A DNA stretch of 64,000 nucleotides from Alloalcanivorax profundimaris (GTDB taxonomy: Bacteria; Pseudomonadota; Gammaproteobacteria; Pseudomonadales; Alcanivoracaceae), in NCBI RefSeq assembly GCF_015265435.1, contig NZ_JABJWH010000010.1, positions 124,001-188,000 of the forward strand, read 5' to 3'. Shown here piece by piece: positions 26,307-35,657 of the stretch (positions within the stretch are counted from its first letter, which is position 1; every line of letters starts with the position of its first letter). Made by a program: the position numbers and the translations under genes. The notes below the pieces were generated by a model that was given only the letters and a program-made list of their open reading frames with translations, was not told the origin of the DNA and ran no database searches.

Positions 26307-27440
26307 ATGACCGTGGATGCCGTTCCGCCGCGTTTCACGCTGCCCCTCGCGCCCGGGGATTTCCTGGCGCGCCACTGGCAGCGGGCGCCCCTGTTCATGC
26401 CCGGCGCCGCCGTCGGGCTCGATCACCCGGACCCGGACACCCTGGCCGGCCTGGCCCTGGAGCCGGAGGTGGAGTCGCGTCTGATCGAGGGCGCCGGCGA
26501 CGGCCCCTGGTCCCTGGAGCAGGGGCCGTTCGAGGAACAGCGCTTCGGCGCCCTGGGCCCGCGGGACTGGACCCTGCTGGTGCAGTCCGTGGATCACTAC
26601 CTCACCGAGGTGTCCCTGCTGCTGGACGATTTCCGCTTCCTGCCCGGCTGGCGCCTCGAGGACATCATGATCAGCTACGCCGCCGAGGGCGGCAGCGTCG
26701 GCCCCCACTTCGATCAGTACGACGTCTTCCTGATCCAGGCCAGCGGCCGGCGCCACTGGCAGTTGGGCCCGCTCTGCGACGACGACACCCGCCTGCGCGG
26801 CGACGTGCCCCTGAAGATGCTCGCCCACATGCCGGTGGAGAGCGAATACACCGCCGGCCCCGGCGACGTGCTCTACCTGCCGCCGGGCATGGCCCACCAC
26901 GGCGTCGCCCTGGACAGCGACTGCGTGACCTGGTCGGTGGGCTTCCGGGCCCCGGACTACCGCGATCTGCTGGCGGAAGTGGTGGCCGAAACCCTGGCCG
27001 AGACCCCCACCCGCCTGTACGCCGATCCCGGCCGCGCCCCGGTCGCCGACCCGGGCCGGCTCGACGCCGGTGAACGGGACGCCATGCTGGACGCGGCCCT
27101 GGCGCTGTTCGACCGGGACGCCGGACGCCGTGCCTTGGCCCGCTGGCTGAGCACGCCCCGGCAAACGGGACTTGATTTTCTGATCGACCCGGCGCACATT
27201 CGCGCCGCCGATCCCGATGCCGCCCTGGTCCGCCATGGCGGCGTGCGCCTGCTGGTGGTGGACGACACCGCCTGGCTGAACGGCGAGGCCTGGCCGCTGC
27301 GCGGCAGCCAGGCCGCCCTGGCCGGGCTGCTCGCCCGCCAGCGGCGCTATACGAACGACGAGCTGGCCGCGGTGCTCGACACCGACAGCCGGCCCCTGCT
27401 GGATCACTGGATAGACCAGGGCTACTTTGCCGAGCTTTAA
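26307..27440 (+). CDS. roxA: JmjC-domain ribosomal oxygenase RoxA (YcfD-like)
   Basis: Iron/2-oxoglutarate dioxygenase of 377 residues; E. coli YcfD hydroxylates Arg81 of ribosomal protein L16. The JmjC double-stranded beta-helix shows the iron ligands in VGPHFDQYDVFLIQ (H-x-D) and the distal His in MAHHGVALD. A C-terminal winged-helix region (about 290-377) follows. The ATG at 26307 is 37 bases after purB. An upstream frame extension lies inside purB and is rejected. Confidence 0.9.
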   Translation: MTVDAVPPRFTLPLAPGDFLARHWQRAPLFMPGAAVGLDHPDPDTLAGLALEPEVESRLIEGAGDGPWSLEQGPFEEQRFGALGPRDWTLLVQSVDHYLTEVSLLLDDFRFLPGWRLEDIMISYAAEGGSVGPHFDQYDVFLIQASGRRHWQLGPLCDDDTRLRGDVPLKMLAHMPVESEYTAGPGDVLYLPPGMAHHGVALDSDCVTWSVGFRAPDYRDLLAEVVAETLAETPTRLYADPGRAPVADPGRLDAGERDAMLDAALALFDRDAGRRALARWLSTPRQTGLDFLIDPAHIRAADPDAALVRHGGVRLLVVDDTAWLNGEAWPLRGSQAALAGLLARQRRYTNDELAAVLDTDSRPLLDHWIDQGYFAEL

Positions 27441-27450
27441 CGAGAACGCC

Positions 27451-27876
27451 ATGGCCTTTAGCATCATCGAGACGACCTGGGACGAACACCGCGACGAGCT
27501 GAGCGCGCTGCGCGAGCGCATCTTCATCGGCGAACAGGGCGTCCCCGAGGAACTGGAATGGGACGGCGCCGACCACGCCGCCCGGCACTTCCTGGCCCTG
27601 GACGACGCGGGCCAGCCCATCGGTTGCCTCCGTCTTCTGGGCAGCGGCCAGATCAGCCGCCTGTGCGTGCTGGAAACCCACCGCAACAGCGGCATCGGCC
27701 GCGCCCTGCTGGTGGCCGCCGAGGAAGCGGCCCGCGCCGCCGACATGGGCGAGATTTTCCTGTACGCCCAGACCCACGCCACCAGCTTCTATGAAACCGC
27801 CGGCTTCAGCGTGTCCGGCGGCATCTTCATGGACGCGCACATCCCCCACCGGCAGATGTTCAAGCTGCTCGACTGA
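27451..27876 (+). CDS. GNAT family N-acetyltransferase
   Basis: Acetyl-CoA-dependent transferase of 141 residues. The N-terminus IIETTWDEHRDELSALRERIFIGEQGVP and the CoA-binding motif A RNSGIGRALLVAAEEAA (about 75-92) place it in the GNAT family, closest in form to ElaA/YjcF-type proteins. The ATG at 27451 is preferred over an upstream TTG. It follows roxA by 10 bases and its stop overlaps the next start (TGATG), so the three are coupled. The substrate is unknown. Confidence 0.85.
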   Translation: MAFSIIETTWDEHRDELSALRERIFIGEQGVPEELEWDGADHAARHFLALDDAGQPIGCLRLLGSGQISRLCVLETHRNSGIGRALLVAAEEAARAADMGEIFLYAQTHATSFYETAGFSVSGGIFMDAHIPHRQMFKLLD

Positions 27877-28373
27877 TGCGCCTGCGGCTCGGCGAGGACG
27901 ACACTCTCCACCATCCGGATCCGACCCGGGCGGCGGAGGCCCTGGCCGCCCTGATCCGCGCCTGCCGGCGGCGCCTGTGGCTGCGGGTGCCGGCCCTGGA
28001 CGCGCTCACCGCCGATCCGGCGGTCCTCGACGCCCTCAAGGCCCTGGCCCTGTCCTCGCCCCAGGCCGACCTGCGCGTGCTGTTCGACGACGTGGACCAG
28101 GCGGTCAAACACGGCCATGGCCTGGTGCATCTGGCCCGCCGCCTGCCCTCCCGCCTGCATGTGCGCCAGACCCAGCCCGACGACGCCGATCCGGCGCTGT
28201 GCTTCGCCGTGGCCGAGCGCACCGGCCTGTTCGAGGCGGCTGGCTGGCCGCGCCTGGAACGCCTGGACCTGTGCGCCCATGCCCTGCCCCGGGCTCCACG
28301 CCGCGCGGAACACTTCGGCCGTGTCTGGGAGCGCGCGCGAAGCAATCCGGAGTTGCGCGAATTGCGCCTGTGA
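27876..28373 (+). CDS. Conserved hypothetical protein (DUF7931-like)
   Basis: Cytoplasmic, Arg/Leu-rich protein of 165 residues with no signal peptide or membrane segment. The pattern resembles a half phospholipase D-like fold (strand-rich core with [32 protein letters not shown]), but no HKD motif is present, so no catalysis is claimed. It starts inside the stop of the acetyltransferase gene. A hypothetical gene occupies the same position in Pseudomonas as I recall it. Confidence 0.6.
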   Translation: MRLRLGEDDTLHHPDPTRAAEALAALIRACRRRLWLRVPALDALTADPAVLDALKALALSSPQADLRVLFDDVDQAVKHGHGLVHLARRLPSRLHVRQTQPDDADPALCFAVAERTGLFEAAGWPRLERLDLCAHALPRAPRRAEHFGRVWERARSNPELRELRL

Positions 28374-28440
28374 CCTTATCCGGCGCGGCAAAAAGCGGCA
28401 TCATAAGAGCCGCACAATAACGACGAATCAAGAGAGAACC

Positions 28441-29802
28441 ATGGCCGAGAGCACCAAATACCTGCTGTCCGAAGAGCGCATGCCGCGCGACTGGTACAAC
28501 ATCATGGCGGACTTTCCGACGCCCATGGCGCCGGTGCTGCACCCCGCCACCCACCAGCCGGTGGCGCCCGGCGACCTGGCGCCGCTGTTCCCGGACACCC
28601 TGATCGCCCAGGAGATGACCACCGAGCGCCACGTGGAAATTCCCACGCCGGTGCGCGACATCTACCGCCTGTGGCGGCCCAGCCCGCTGATCCGCGCGCG
28701 CCGTCTGGAAAAGGCCCTGGACACCCCCGCCAGGATTTACTTCAAGTACGAAGGGGTGAGCCCGGCCGGCTCCCACAAGCCCAACACCGCCGTGGCCCAG
28801 GCGTTCTACAACGCCGAGGCCGGCATCAAGCGGCTCACCACCGAGACCGGCGCCGGCCAGTGGGGCTCGTCGCTGGCCTTCGCCGGCAGCCTGTTCGATC
28901 TGCAGGTGAAGGTGTTCCAGGTCAAGGTGTCGTTCCAGCAGAAACCCTACCGCCAGGCGCTGATGCGCACCTATGGCGCCGAATGCGTGGCCTCGCCATC
29001 CGACCTTACCGAATCCGGCCGCGCGATCCTGGCGGAGAATCCGGATCATCCGGGCAGCCTGGGCATCGCCATCAGCGAGGCGGTGGAACTGGCCGCCCAG
29101 GACGAGGGCACCAAGTACGCCCTGGGCTCGGTGCTCAACCACGTGATGCTGCACCAGAGCGTGATCGGCCTGGAGGCCATGGAACAGTTCGAAATGGCCG
29201 GCGACGATCCGGACATCATCATCGGCTGCACCGGCGGCGGCTCCAACTTCGCCGGCATCGCCTTCCCGTTCCTGGGCGCGCAACTGCGCGGCGGACGCCG
29301 GCGCCGCATCATCGCCGTGGAACCGGCGGCCTGCCCCACCCTCACCCAGGGCCGCTTCGCCTATGATTTCGGCGACACCGCCCACCTGACACCGCTCACC
29401 AAGATGCACACCCTGGGCTCCAGCTTCACGCCGCCGGGCTTCCACGCCGGCGGGCTGCGCTATCATGGCATGGGCTCCCAGGTGTCCCACGCCCTGGAGC
29501 TGGGGCTGATCGAGGCGCGCGCCTACCAGCAGCTGGGCTGCTTCGAGGCGGCGGTGGAGTTCGCCCGCCACGAGGGCATCGTGCCGGCGCCGGAGTGCAC
29601 CCACGCGGTCAAGGGCGCCATGGACGAAGCCCTGCGCTGCAAGGCGGAAGGCAAGGCGGAGACCATCCTGTTCAACCTTTCCGGTCACGGCCACTTCGAC
29701 ATGCAGGCCTACATCGACTACTTCGACGGCAAGCTGGAGGACGGTGACTACGACGCCGCCGGCGCCGAAGCGGCGCTGTCGCGCCTGCCACAACTGGGCT
29801 GA
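28441..29802 (+). CDS. trpB: TrpB2-type tryptophan synthase beta chain
   Basis: PLP enzyme of 453 residues, the longer TrpB2 form (TrpB1 is about 400). PLP lysine is Lys113 in [10 protein letters not shown], and the phosphate-binding loop is [11 protein letters not shown]. It joins indole and serine; TrpB2 enzymes often work without TrpA, and no trpA is near. AGAGAGAACC precedes the ATG at 28441; the upstream frame extension overlaps the previous gene and is rejected. It is followed closely by the small membrane protein gene. Confidence 0.9.
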   Translation: MAESTKYLLSEERMPRDWYNIMADFPTPMAPVLHPATHQPVAPGDLAPLFPDTLIAQEMTTERHVEIPTPVRDIYRLWRPSPLIRARRLEKALDTPARIYFKYEGVSPAGSHKPNTAVAQAFYNAEAGIKRLTTETGAGQWGSSLAFAGSLFDLQVKVFQVKVSFQQKPYRQALMRTYGAECVASPSDLTESGRAILAENPDHPGSLGIAISEAVELAAQDEGTKYALGSVLNHVMLHQSVIGLEAMEQFEMAGDDPDIIIGCTGGGSNFAGIAFPFLGAQLRGGRRRRIIAVEPAACPTLTQGRFAYDFGDTAHLTPLTKMHTLGSSFTPPGFHAGGLRYHGMGSQVSHALELGLIEARAYQQLGCFEAAVEFARHEGIVPAPECTHAVKGAMDEALRCKAEGKAETILFNLSGHGHFDMQAYIDYFDGKLEDGDYDAAGAEAALSRLPQLG

Positions 29803-29822
29803 TTCACATCAAGGGGGAAAAT

Positions 29823-29987
29823 ATGGCGTTCTTCGACGGTCTGATCGCACTCATCGTGCTCGGTCTGGTGCTCATGGGGATCGGTTTCGGTGCCCGCCAG
29901 TCCGCCTGGGGGCTGACCCTGCTGGCCCTGGGCACGATCTGCATGCTCGCCACCATTGGCTACAAGGTCTACATGACCGTTCAGTGA
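29823..29987 (+). CDS. Small two-helix membrane protein, 54 residues
   Basis: Sequence starts MAFFDGLIALIVLGLVLMGI and has two hydrophobic stretches (about 5-22 and 29-46) split by the turn GARQSAWG, ending in YKVYMTVQ. AAGGGGGAAAAT stands just before the ATG, a strong ribosome-binding site, and the gene begins 20 bases after trpB2, so co-expression is likely. Its last 7 bases overlap the convergent TrmB-like gene. Function unknown. Confidence 0.7.
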   Translation: MAFFDGLIALIVLGLVLMGIGFGARQSAWGLTLLALGTICMLATIGYKVYMTVQ

Positions 29988-30646
29988 TCCAGCGCGGCCA
30001 CCAGCTCCCAGAGCCGGTGGCCGCTGTCACGGTACTTTTCCTCGAAATCAGTGATCGCCTCATCCTCCACGGTGAGCGGCGACAGGCTCGCCGCGCGCCC
30101 CGCCAGCTCCAGCGCCCCGGCCATTTCCCGGGCATAGAGTTCCCAGTTGGTGCGCAGCACCAGCTCGCCGCCCAGCCCCAGCAAATGGGGAAACACCGGA
30201 TGCCCGTGCCAGCGCCGTTTCAGATGAGCGCTTTTCGGCCAGGGGTTCGGGTACAGCAGGTAATGCCGCCAGGGGCGCCAGCCGGCGGCCTCCGCCAGGC
30301 GCCAGAAACCGGCGCAGTCGGTGCGCAGCAACAGCAGATTCCCGATCGGCTCGAAGCGCCGCGCCGCCCGTTCCAGCCGGTGGGCGGACTGATCCAGCCC
30401 CAGCACCCGGGCGTGCGGATAACGGCGCGCCAGCCACACCGAGGAACGCCCGGTGCCGCAGCCGGAATCCAGAATCAACGGGCCGGACGAGCCGGCGAGC
30501 CAGTGCTCGGCGCGGGCGAACGCGTCACGGTCGTAGTCGGCCAGGGGCGCGCGCCAGGCGTGGCCGAGATGGCGGCGCACGGTGTCCGCCAGGGCCGGGT
30601 GCGGCGCGTCCTGGTTGCTGGTGACGGCCCGGCTGTTAGCGAACAT
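29981..30646 (-). CDS. TrmB-like tRNA (guanine-N7) methyltransferase family protein
   Basis: SAM-dependent Rossmann methyltransferase of 221 residues. Motif I is LILDSGCGTGRSSVWLARR (about 57-75), and LYPNPWPKSAHLKRRWHGH parallels the TrmB signature FPDPWxKxRHxKRR. TrmB makes m7G46 in tRNA. The proline and asparagine changes in the signature suggest a paralogue rather than the main TrmB; a second copy elsewhere would settle this. Start at 30646 is by longest frame. Confidence 0.75.
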   Translation of the reverse strand: MFANSRAVTSNQDAPHPALADTVRRHLGHAWRAPLADYDRDAFARAEHWLAGSSGPLILDSGCGTGRSSVWLARRYPHARVLGLDQSAHRLERAARRFEPIGNLLLLRTDCAGFWRLAEAAGWRPWRHYLLYPNPWPKSAHLKRRWHGHPVFPHLLGLGGELVLRTNWELYAREMAGALELAGRAASLSPLTVEDEAITDFEEKYRDSGHRLWELVAALDH

Positions 30647-30770
30647 GGGAATCCTCGAAGGTACGAATCACGGACGTTTTTGCAGTGGTTTTTCACAATT
30701 TTGGTTGCGCGGTTCCCGGCCAGCGCCGCCTTTCGCTACACTCCGGCGCGTTACGGGAGGGTTTGTCATT

Positions 30771-32873
30771 ATGCGTTTTTTCCTGCCTTTTTTCTGCCTT
30801 TTCCTGCTCAGCGCCTGCCAGAGCGGTGACATCGACAAAGACGATTACGAAGACGACTTTCTGCTCGTCGCCCACCAGAACATGAAGTCCCCGGGCAGCG
30901 ACTACGGTCGCGACGTGAACCTGCAGGCGATCGTGCGCAACCGGGTCGCCGACGACGCCGGTAGCGGCCTGTGGCTGCGCACCACCCTGCCCTGGCTGCG
31001 CATTGACGGTGGGCAGCTGGATACCCGCGACCTGTCACGCCTGGGCGATCGCGCGGAGCCGTTCCGCCGATTCCAGGAGAGCGGCACCCTGAGCCGCGTG
31101 AAGGACGGCCGCGTGACCGAAACCCGCCTGGCCGACCCGGACCTGCAGCAACAACTGGAGGAACGTTTCGGCGACAGGGTCCAGCAACTGCTGGACCAGT
31201 CCACCGCCACCGCCGTGCCACTGCCGGACGACCCTCAACCCGGCGACACCTGGCAGGCCAGCGCGTCCCTCTGGGGCCTGCCGGAAATCGAGGCCGACTA
31301 CCGCGTCCTGGCGCGGGACGGCGAGCGGGTTCTGATCGACATGACCCTCAACGGCGAACGGGTGGAAGGCCGGGCGCGCATGATCGCCCGCTGGCCCAGC
31401 GGCATGCCCGAGGCATTGCGTCTGCACAGCGACATGTACATGGCCGACCAGGACGTGCTCGTCGAGCAGCGTTTGCAGCTGATCAGCCAGCGCCATTACC
31501 CCTATCCGGTGCGGGACTGGGACGTGGACCCGATGCGCCTGGAGATGCAGGCCGACTACCAGGCCCGGCAATTCCGCGAGTTCCCCTTGCTCGACCCGGA
31601 GGACACCAAGCCGCTGCGCGACCGCGCCGGCATGGACGCGCTGCTCGACAGCCTGGAGGACAGCTTCCTTTACCGGATCGAGGAGAACCGGGTCATGACC
31701 CGGGGGGACTGGGGCCTGGCCATGCCGCTGCAGCAGCAGGCGGAATTGCACTTCACCGGCTTCCAGGGCGCCGCTCCGGACGGGCTGGTACTGAACCGCC
31801 TGGCGGAAAGCGATGGTTTCTTCCGGCTGGCGGACCCGGGGCCGGCGGACATGGAGCTGGGGCGGGACCTGCTGATCGCCACCGCGCCGCAAGCCTTTCA
31901 GCCCGGCGAGCCGGTGACCCTTACCGCCGAGGCGCGGGTCTGGACACCCGGCGAGCCGTTTACCCTGAACAAAGGCGACCCGGCTCCCGACGGCCTGGCG
32001 GTACTGGACTGGCAGGCCCGGCGTCTGGATCTGCGCCTGGAGGACGGCCAACCAATACGCGCCGTTCCCCTGGACGCCGACGGCCGGCCCTTGCCGATGA
32101 ACACCGCCATACGACCGATCAAGCAGGCCGACCAGAGCCCGGCCACCTTCATTGAGCGCCTGTCCCTGAAACCGGCCCCGCTGCGCCTCAGCCTGCGCGC
32201 CGATGGCGACATCGCGGCGCTGCGCCTTACCCCACTGGAGCCGGACAACCGGCCCCTGACCCTGACGGTGCGCCCGCAACCCGAGGACGGCGATTTGCAT
32301 CCACCCGGCGCCCGGCACCAACTGCCGGGCCTGCAAAAAGCCCCCGATGACACCGCCAAACTGCTGGACAACATCGAACCGCAGGGGCTCGAACGCAACC
32401 GATTGCGGGTCACCGCCCCGGCCGGTTTCCGCCTGTGCGGCGTGGTGCCCACCGGCAAGGCGGACTACCACGGTACCCCGCTGCATTTCACCTGGACCGC
32501 CCGGGGCCTGGATCAGGAGAACGCCCGGCCCGGCTTCGAGCTGCGCACCGAGGACAACCAGATCCGCTATTTCTACGGCCGGCGAGTGACGTTCGAAGCG
32601 CGCTGTCCGTCCCGCGTGGAGACCGTGATCCTGACCCGCGAGGAGCCCGGTTGCGCCCGGTTCGACGGCGACAACGGCGTGGCCCTGGGCGAGGACTGCG
32701 ACGCCGCCCACTACGAGGCCCTGGACGATACCGGCCTGGCCCTGCGTGAGCTGGGCGAGGACGACAACGGCGTGCTCCGCTTCTGGGGCCCGGTGAAGTC
32801 CGTCCGCCTGCTGCGCGCCCATGGCGAACGGAGCCGAACCCTCGAGGCCACCCTGCCGGAGCTGCCGCAATGA
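30771..32873 (+). CDS. Large outer-membrane-type lipoprotein of unknown function
   Basis: The 700-residue product has a lipoprotein signal with the lipobox LSAC and lipid-bearing Cys16; Gln17 at +2 would send it to the outer membrane. The rest is hydrophilic and strand-rich. Residues about 100-330 include two VEGRAR/ADYQARQF-like blocks; the C-terminal 150 residues contain Cys in FRLCGVV, EARCPSR, EPGCARF and GEDCDAA that could form two disulfides. I recognise no family. GGGAGG precedes the ATG at 30771; the upstream extension is antisense to the TrmB-like gene. Its stop overlaps the next gene (ATGA). Confidence 0.75.
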   Translation: MRFFLPFFCLFLLSACQSGDIDKDDYEDDFLLVAHQNMKSPGSDYGRDVNLQAIVRNRVADDAGSGLWLRTTLPWLRIDGGQLDTRDLSRLGDRAEPFRRFQESGTLSRVKDGRVTETRLADPDLQQQLEERFGDRVQQLLDQSTATAVPLPDDPQPGDTWQASASLWGLPEIEADYRVLARDGERVLIDMTLNGERVEGRARMIARWPSGMPEALRLHSDMYMADQDVLVEQRLQLISQRHYPYPVRDWDVDPMRLEMQADYQARQFREFPLLDPEDTKPLRDRAGMDALLDSLEDSFLYRIEENRVMTRGDWGLAMPLQQQAELHFTGFQGAAPDGLVLNRLAESDGFFRLADPGPADMELGRDLLIATAPQAFQPGEPVTLTAEARVWTPGEPFTLNKGDPAPDGLAVLDWQARRLDLRLEDGQPIRAVPLDADGRPLPMNTAIRPIKQADQSPATFIERLSLKPAPLRLSLRADGDIAALRLTPLEPDNRPLTLTVRPQPEDGDLHPPGARHQLPGLQKAPDDTAKLLDNIEPQGLERNRLRVTAPAGFRLCGVVPTGKADYHGTPLHFTWTARGLDQENARPGFELRTEDNQIRYFYGRRVTFEARCPSRVETVILTREEPGCARFDGDNGVALGEDCDAAHYEALDDTGLALRELGEDDNGVLRFWGPVKSVRLLRAHGERSRTLEATLPELPQ

Positions 32874-34561
32874 GTGTTTTTCAATGGACCCGCAACCTGA
32901 CCCTGATGCTCGGCGCCGTGCTGCTGGCCCAGGCCGCCCAGGCCGAACGCCTCTACTTCACCGATTATGGCTATCCGGCCAAGACCGAGCAGGCCCGGTT
33001 TTTCTATGTGGACACGTCCCTGCCGGAGAATCCGGACGGCCCCGGCTACCTCTACAAGGCCTATTACCAAAGCAACGACGCGCTCTATGCCGAAGGCGCC
33101 CGCGCCGGCACCGACAAGGACGCCGACTGGTACGGCGACTGGCGCTATCTCTACCCGGACGGCACGTTGAAGGAAAAGGGACACAGCGACGAACAGGGCC
33201 GCCTCGACGGCGAGATCATCTCCTACCACGAGAACGGCCAGGTGGATAAGCTTCGCCGCTACCGTCACGGCAAGCCCCACGGCGTGGAAAAGCACTACGA
33301 CGAGGACGGCAATCTGCTGGCCAGGACGCCCTACAAGGACGGCGCCGTCACCGGTATGCGGGTGGCCTACTACTCCAAGGTCAACGGCCAGGGAGGCGGC
33401 AAGGACGGCGGCCAGATCCATGAGGAAAGGCGCTACAAGGGCGGCCGCTACGACTTCCTCTTCAACCGCTATGACCGCGACGGCAACCCGCTCGCCCACG
33501 AGGCCTATGTCGCCCCCGGAATCCTGATGGGCTGGCACAAGAACAGTGATGGCGTCTACCTGAGCCGCGAAGCCACCTACCAGCGCGATGCGCAGGGACG
33601 GTTCCACAACGAGGCGCCGGTATGGCTACGCCTCAAGGCCGAGCATAACCCGGACGGCACGCCCCGGTTCATATACCTGCGCTACCCGCAAAAAGACAGC
33701 GTGTGGAAAATCGGCTTGGTCAACGACCGGGTGGTGAAGCTGCAACACCTGGTCGGCGGGATCGCCCAGGGCAAGGCCATCATCGGCCAGTACAGCGGCG
33801 CCCGCGAGGAAGGCCGCATGAAGGATGGCCGGCGCACCGGTGAATGGCGCGAGTACGACGATGACGGCACCCTGATCGCGGTGAAACGGTTCCAGAACGG
33901 CCAGCGCCAGGGCGAAAGCCGGAAGCGCGGCGGCCCGGAGCACCAGCTCTGGACCTACCATGACTATCAACAGGGCAAGAAGGACGGCCCCTGGCGCACC
34001 GAAAACGCCGACGGCGAAGTGCTGGAATCCGGCCGTTACCGGAACGACAGGCCGGTGGGCGACTGGCGCACCCTGGACACCAACGGCAACATTGAGCAAG
34101 CGCATTATGTAAACGGCAAGCTGCACGGCGACTGGACCCGCGCCACCCCGGACGGCACCCTGCTGGACCAGCGCCACTACCGCAACGGCAAGGCGGTCGG
34201 CGACTGGGAGAGCCATGACGAGGACGGCAACCTGGTGTTCCGGGCCCACTTCGTGAATGGCGAAAAAGAAGGCGAGGCCTTCAAGGTATTGTATGAAGGA
34301 CGTCAAAGGCACGCCCATTTCAAGGCCGGCAAGCGCGACGGTGAATACCTGGAAACCAGCCCCGAAGGTTACCCCCGACTGGTGGGCCAGTACCGCGACG
34401 ACAAACGCCAGGGGCGTTTCATCGAATACGATGAGGAAGGCCGGGTGGAACGCATCACCCCGTACCGGGATGGCGTGGAGAACGGCGAAGGCTGGATCAG
34501 CGACCGCGACGGCAAGATGATACCGGCGCGCTGGCGCGACGGCGACCGCCTCGAGCCCTGA
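32870..34561 (+). CDS. Exported MORN/YwqK-type repeat protein
   Basis: The 563-residue protein has a signal peptide (about 1-25, cleaved after AQA). Residues about 95-560 hold roughly ten units of 20-25 residues of the form Y-x-DG-x-L-x4-Y-x-NGKxxGxW, for example NGKLHGDW, NGKAVGDW and NDRPVGDW. These are MORN_2 (YwqK) repeats, beta-hairpin units. Databases often call such proteins antitoxins because of B. subtilis YwqK, but the export signal argues against that here. It is translationally coupled to the lipoprotein gene before it, which suggests a common envelope task. Confidence 0.78.
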   Translation: MSVFQWTRNLTLMLGAVLLAQAAQAERLYFTDYGYPAKTEQARFFYVDTSLPENPDGPGYLYKAYYQSNDALYAEGARAGTDKDADWYGDWRYLYPDGTLKEKGHSDEQGRLDGEIISYHENGQVDKLRRYRHGKPHGVEKHYDEDGNLLARTPYKDGAVTGMRVAYYSKVNGQGGGKDGGQIHEERRYKGGRYDFLFNRYDRDGNPLAHEAYVAPGILMGWHKNSDGVYLSREATYQRDAQGRFHNEAPVWLRLKAEHNPDGTPRFIYLRYPQKDSVWKIGLVNDRVVKLQHLVGGIAQGKAIIGQYSGAREEGRMKDGRRTGEWREYDDDGTLIAVKRFQNGQRQGESRKRGGPEHQLWTYHDYQQGKKDGPWRTENADGEVLESGRYRNDRPVGDWRTLDTNGNIEQAHYVNGKLHGDWTRATPDGTLLDQRHYRNGKAVGDWESHDEDGNLVFRAHFVNGEKEGEAFKVLYEGRQRHAHFKAGKRDGEYLETSPEGYPRLVGQYRDDKRQGRFIEYDEEGRVERITPYRDGVENGEGWISDRDGKMIPARWRDGDRLEP

Positions 34562-34644
34562 CCTGGTCGGCCCAGGGCCGGTCAATGCACCCCGGCACCG
34601 TTGTCGCTATGATGCGAATTCGACCTTTTCCTGGGACCATCGCC

Positions 34645-35406
34645 ATGCGCATGCCAAGTCGACGTCGATGCACGCCCGGCCATAGAACGCTGGCTCTGTT
34701 GCTGCTACTGATCGCCGCGCCGCTGCTGGCCCGGGCCGACGCCCTGTCGATCCACGTGATCCAGCGCGCCGACGCCCAGGCCCTGGTACCGGTGATCCGC
34801 CCGCTGCTCCCCGAAGGCGGCTACGTGAACGCCTACCAGGGCAAGCTCGTGATCCGCACCACCAGTGCCAATTTCGACCAAGTGCTGGCCGCCCTGGGCG
34901 ACATGCCGGAGGTGCCGCGCACGGTGTCCGTGCATCTGCGCCGCCGCGCCGACGGCGGACGCAGCGGCGGCGGCGTCAGCATAGACCGTAACGGCGTGCG
35001 CGCCGGCGCCGGCTCGATCCAGCACCAACGCCAGGACGATTACCGCATCGACACCCTGGCCGGCCACGCCGCCGGCATCAGCCAGGGCACCCTGGTGGCC
35101 CTCACCGGCACCCAGTACCCGGCCCTGATGACCTTGAAACAGGGCATCCGGATCACCCCGGTGATGACCGGCGACGGCCGCGTGCGGCTGACCGTGGCGC
35201 AACGCTTCGACGAACCCGCCGGCGACGGCGTGGCCCGCACCCAGGGCGCCGACACCACCCTGGTGGTGACCCCGGGCCAGTGGCGCTCCCTGGGCGCCAT
35301 CACCGTCAGCGAACGCACCGGCGCCCGCGGCCTGAGCGGCGGCGCCACCCACAGCGAACGGCTGGATCTGCCCCTGGAAGTAAAGGTGGAGATCGGCGGC
35401 CGCTGA
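34645..35406 (+). CDS. Short secretin-like exported protein
   Basis: The 253-residue protein begins with a basic stretch and a signal peptide (LALLLLLIAAPLLARADA). Residues about 35-90 look like a secretin N1/NolW-type domain (VIQRADAQALVPVIRPLLPEGG, then NFDQVLAALGDMP). Residues about 145-253 resemble the start of a secretin C-domain (ALMTLKQGIRITPVMTGDGRVRL and the terminal LDLPLEVKVEIGG). It is far shorter than a pore-forming secretin, and no other secretion genes are near. The start is uncertain: ATG at 34585, 34612 or 34645. Confidence 0.6.
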   Translation: MRMPSRRRCTPGHRTLALLLLLIAAPLLARADALSIHVIQRADAQALVPVIRPLLPEGGYVNAYQGKLVIRTTSANFDQVLAALGDMPEVPRTVSVHLRRRADGGRSGGGVSIDRNGVRAGAGSIQHQRQDDYRIDTLAGHAAGISQGTLVALTGTQYPALMTLKQGIRITPVMTGDGRVRLTVAQRFDEPAGDGVARTQGADTTLVVTPGQWRSLGAITVSERTGARGLSGGATHSERLDLPLEVKVEIGGR

Positions 35407-35582
35407 ACCGGATCGCGGGACGGCGCCCGCCGCCCCGCCCTGCCCCACGGGGGCGCATTCATACTTCGTTACGCACCGGAATCGGGCATTTCCGCCCCGC
35501 CGGAGGCCCGTCATGCCCCCTTTTCCGGGGCTTCCGGCCGTCCCGCCATGTGGCCCGCTTATTGCTATTCCTGTTGCCGTGC

Positions 35583-35622
35583 TTGTAAATTTACTAATCG
35601 ATTAATTAATATGTCGATTAGT
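35583..35622 (+). promoter_or_regulatory. Importer operon promoter with overlapping operator palindrome
   Basis: Candidate promoter TTGTAA (35583-35588), 18-base spacer, TAATAT (35607-35612). It is overlapped by a perfect 9-base inverted repeat, ACTAATCGA at 35593-35601 and TCGATTAGT at 35614-35622, with the palindrome ATTAATTAAT between them. The patch is strikingly AT-rich for this genome. A repressor bound here would cover the -10. The TetR encoded at 43796 is the obvious candidate by context. Confidence 0.6.
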
Positions 35623-35657
35623 CGCACTAACAACAAGGCTCAACAGGAGAAACCGCG

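Noticed and set aside
32870-34561. Toxin-antitoxin system (YwqK antitoxin label)
   Set aside because: The protein has an export signal and about ten repeats, and its partner is a lipoprotein, not a toxin; only the repeat type is shared with YwqK.
34645-35406. Type II or III secretion locus
   Set aside because: Only one short secretin-like protein is present; no ATPase, pseudopilin or inner-membrane platform genes.
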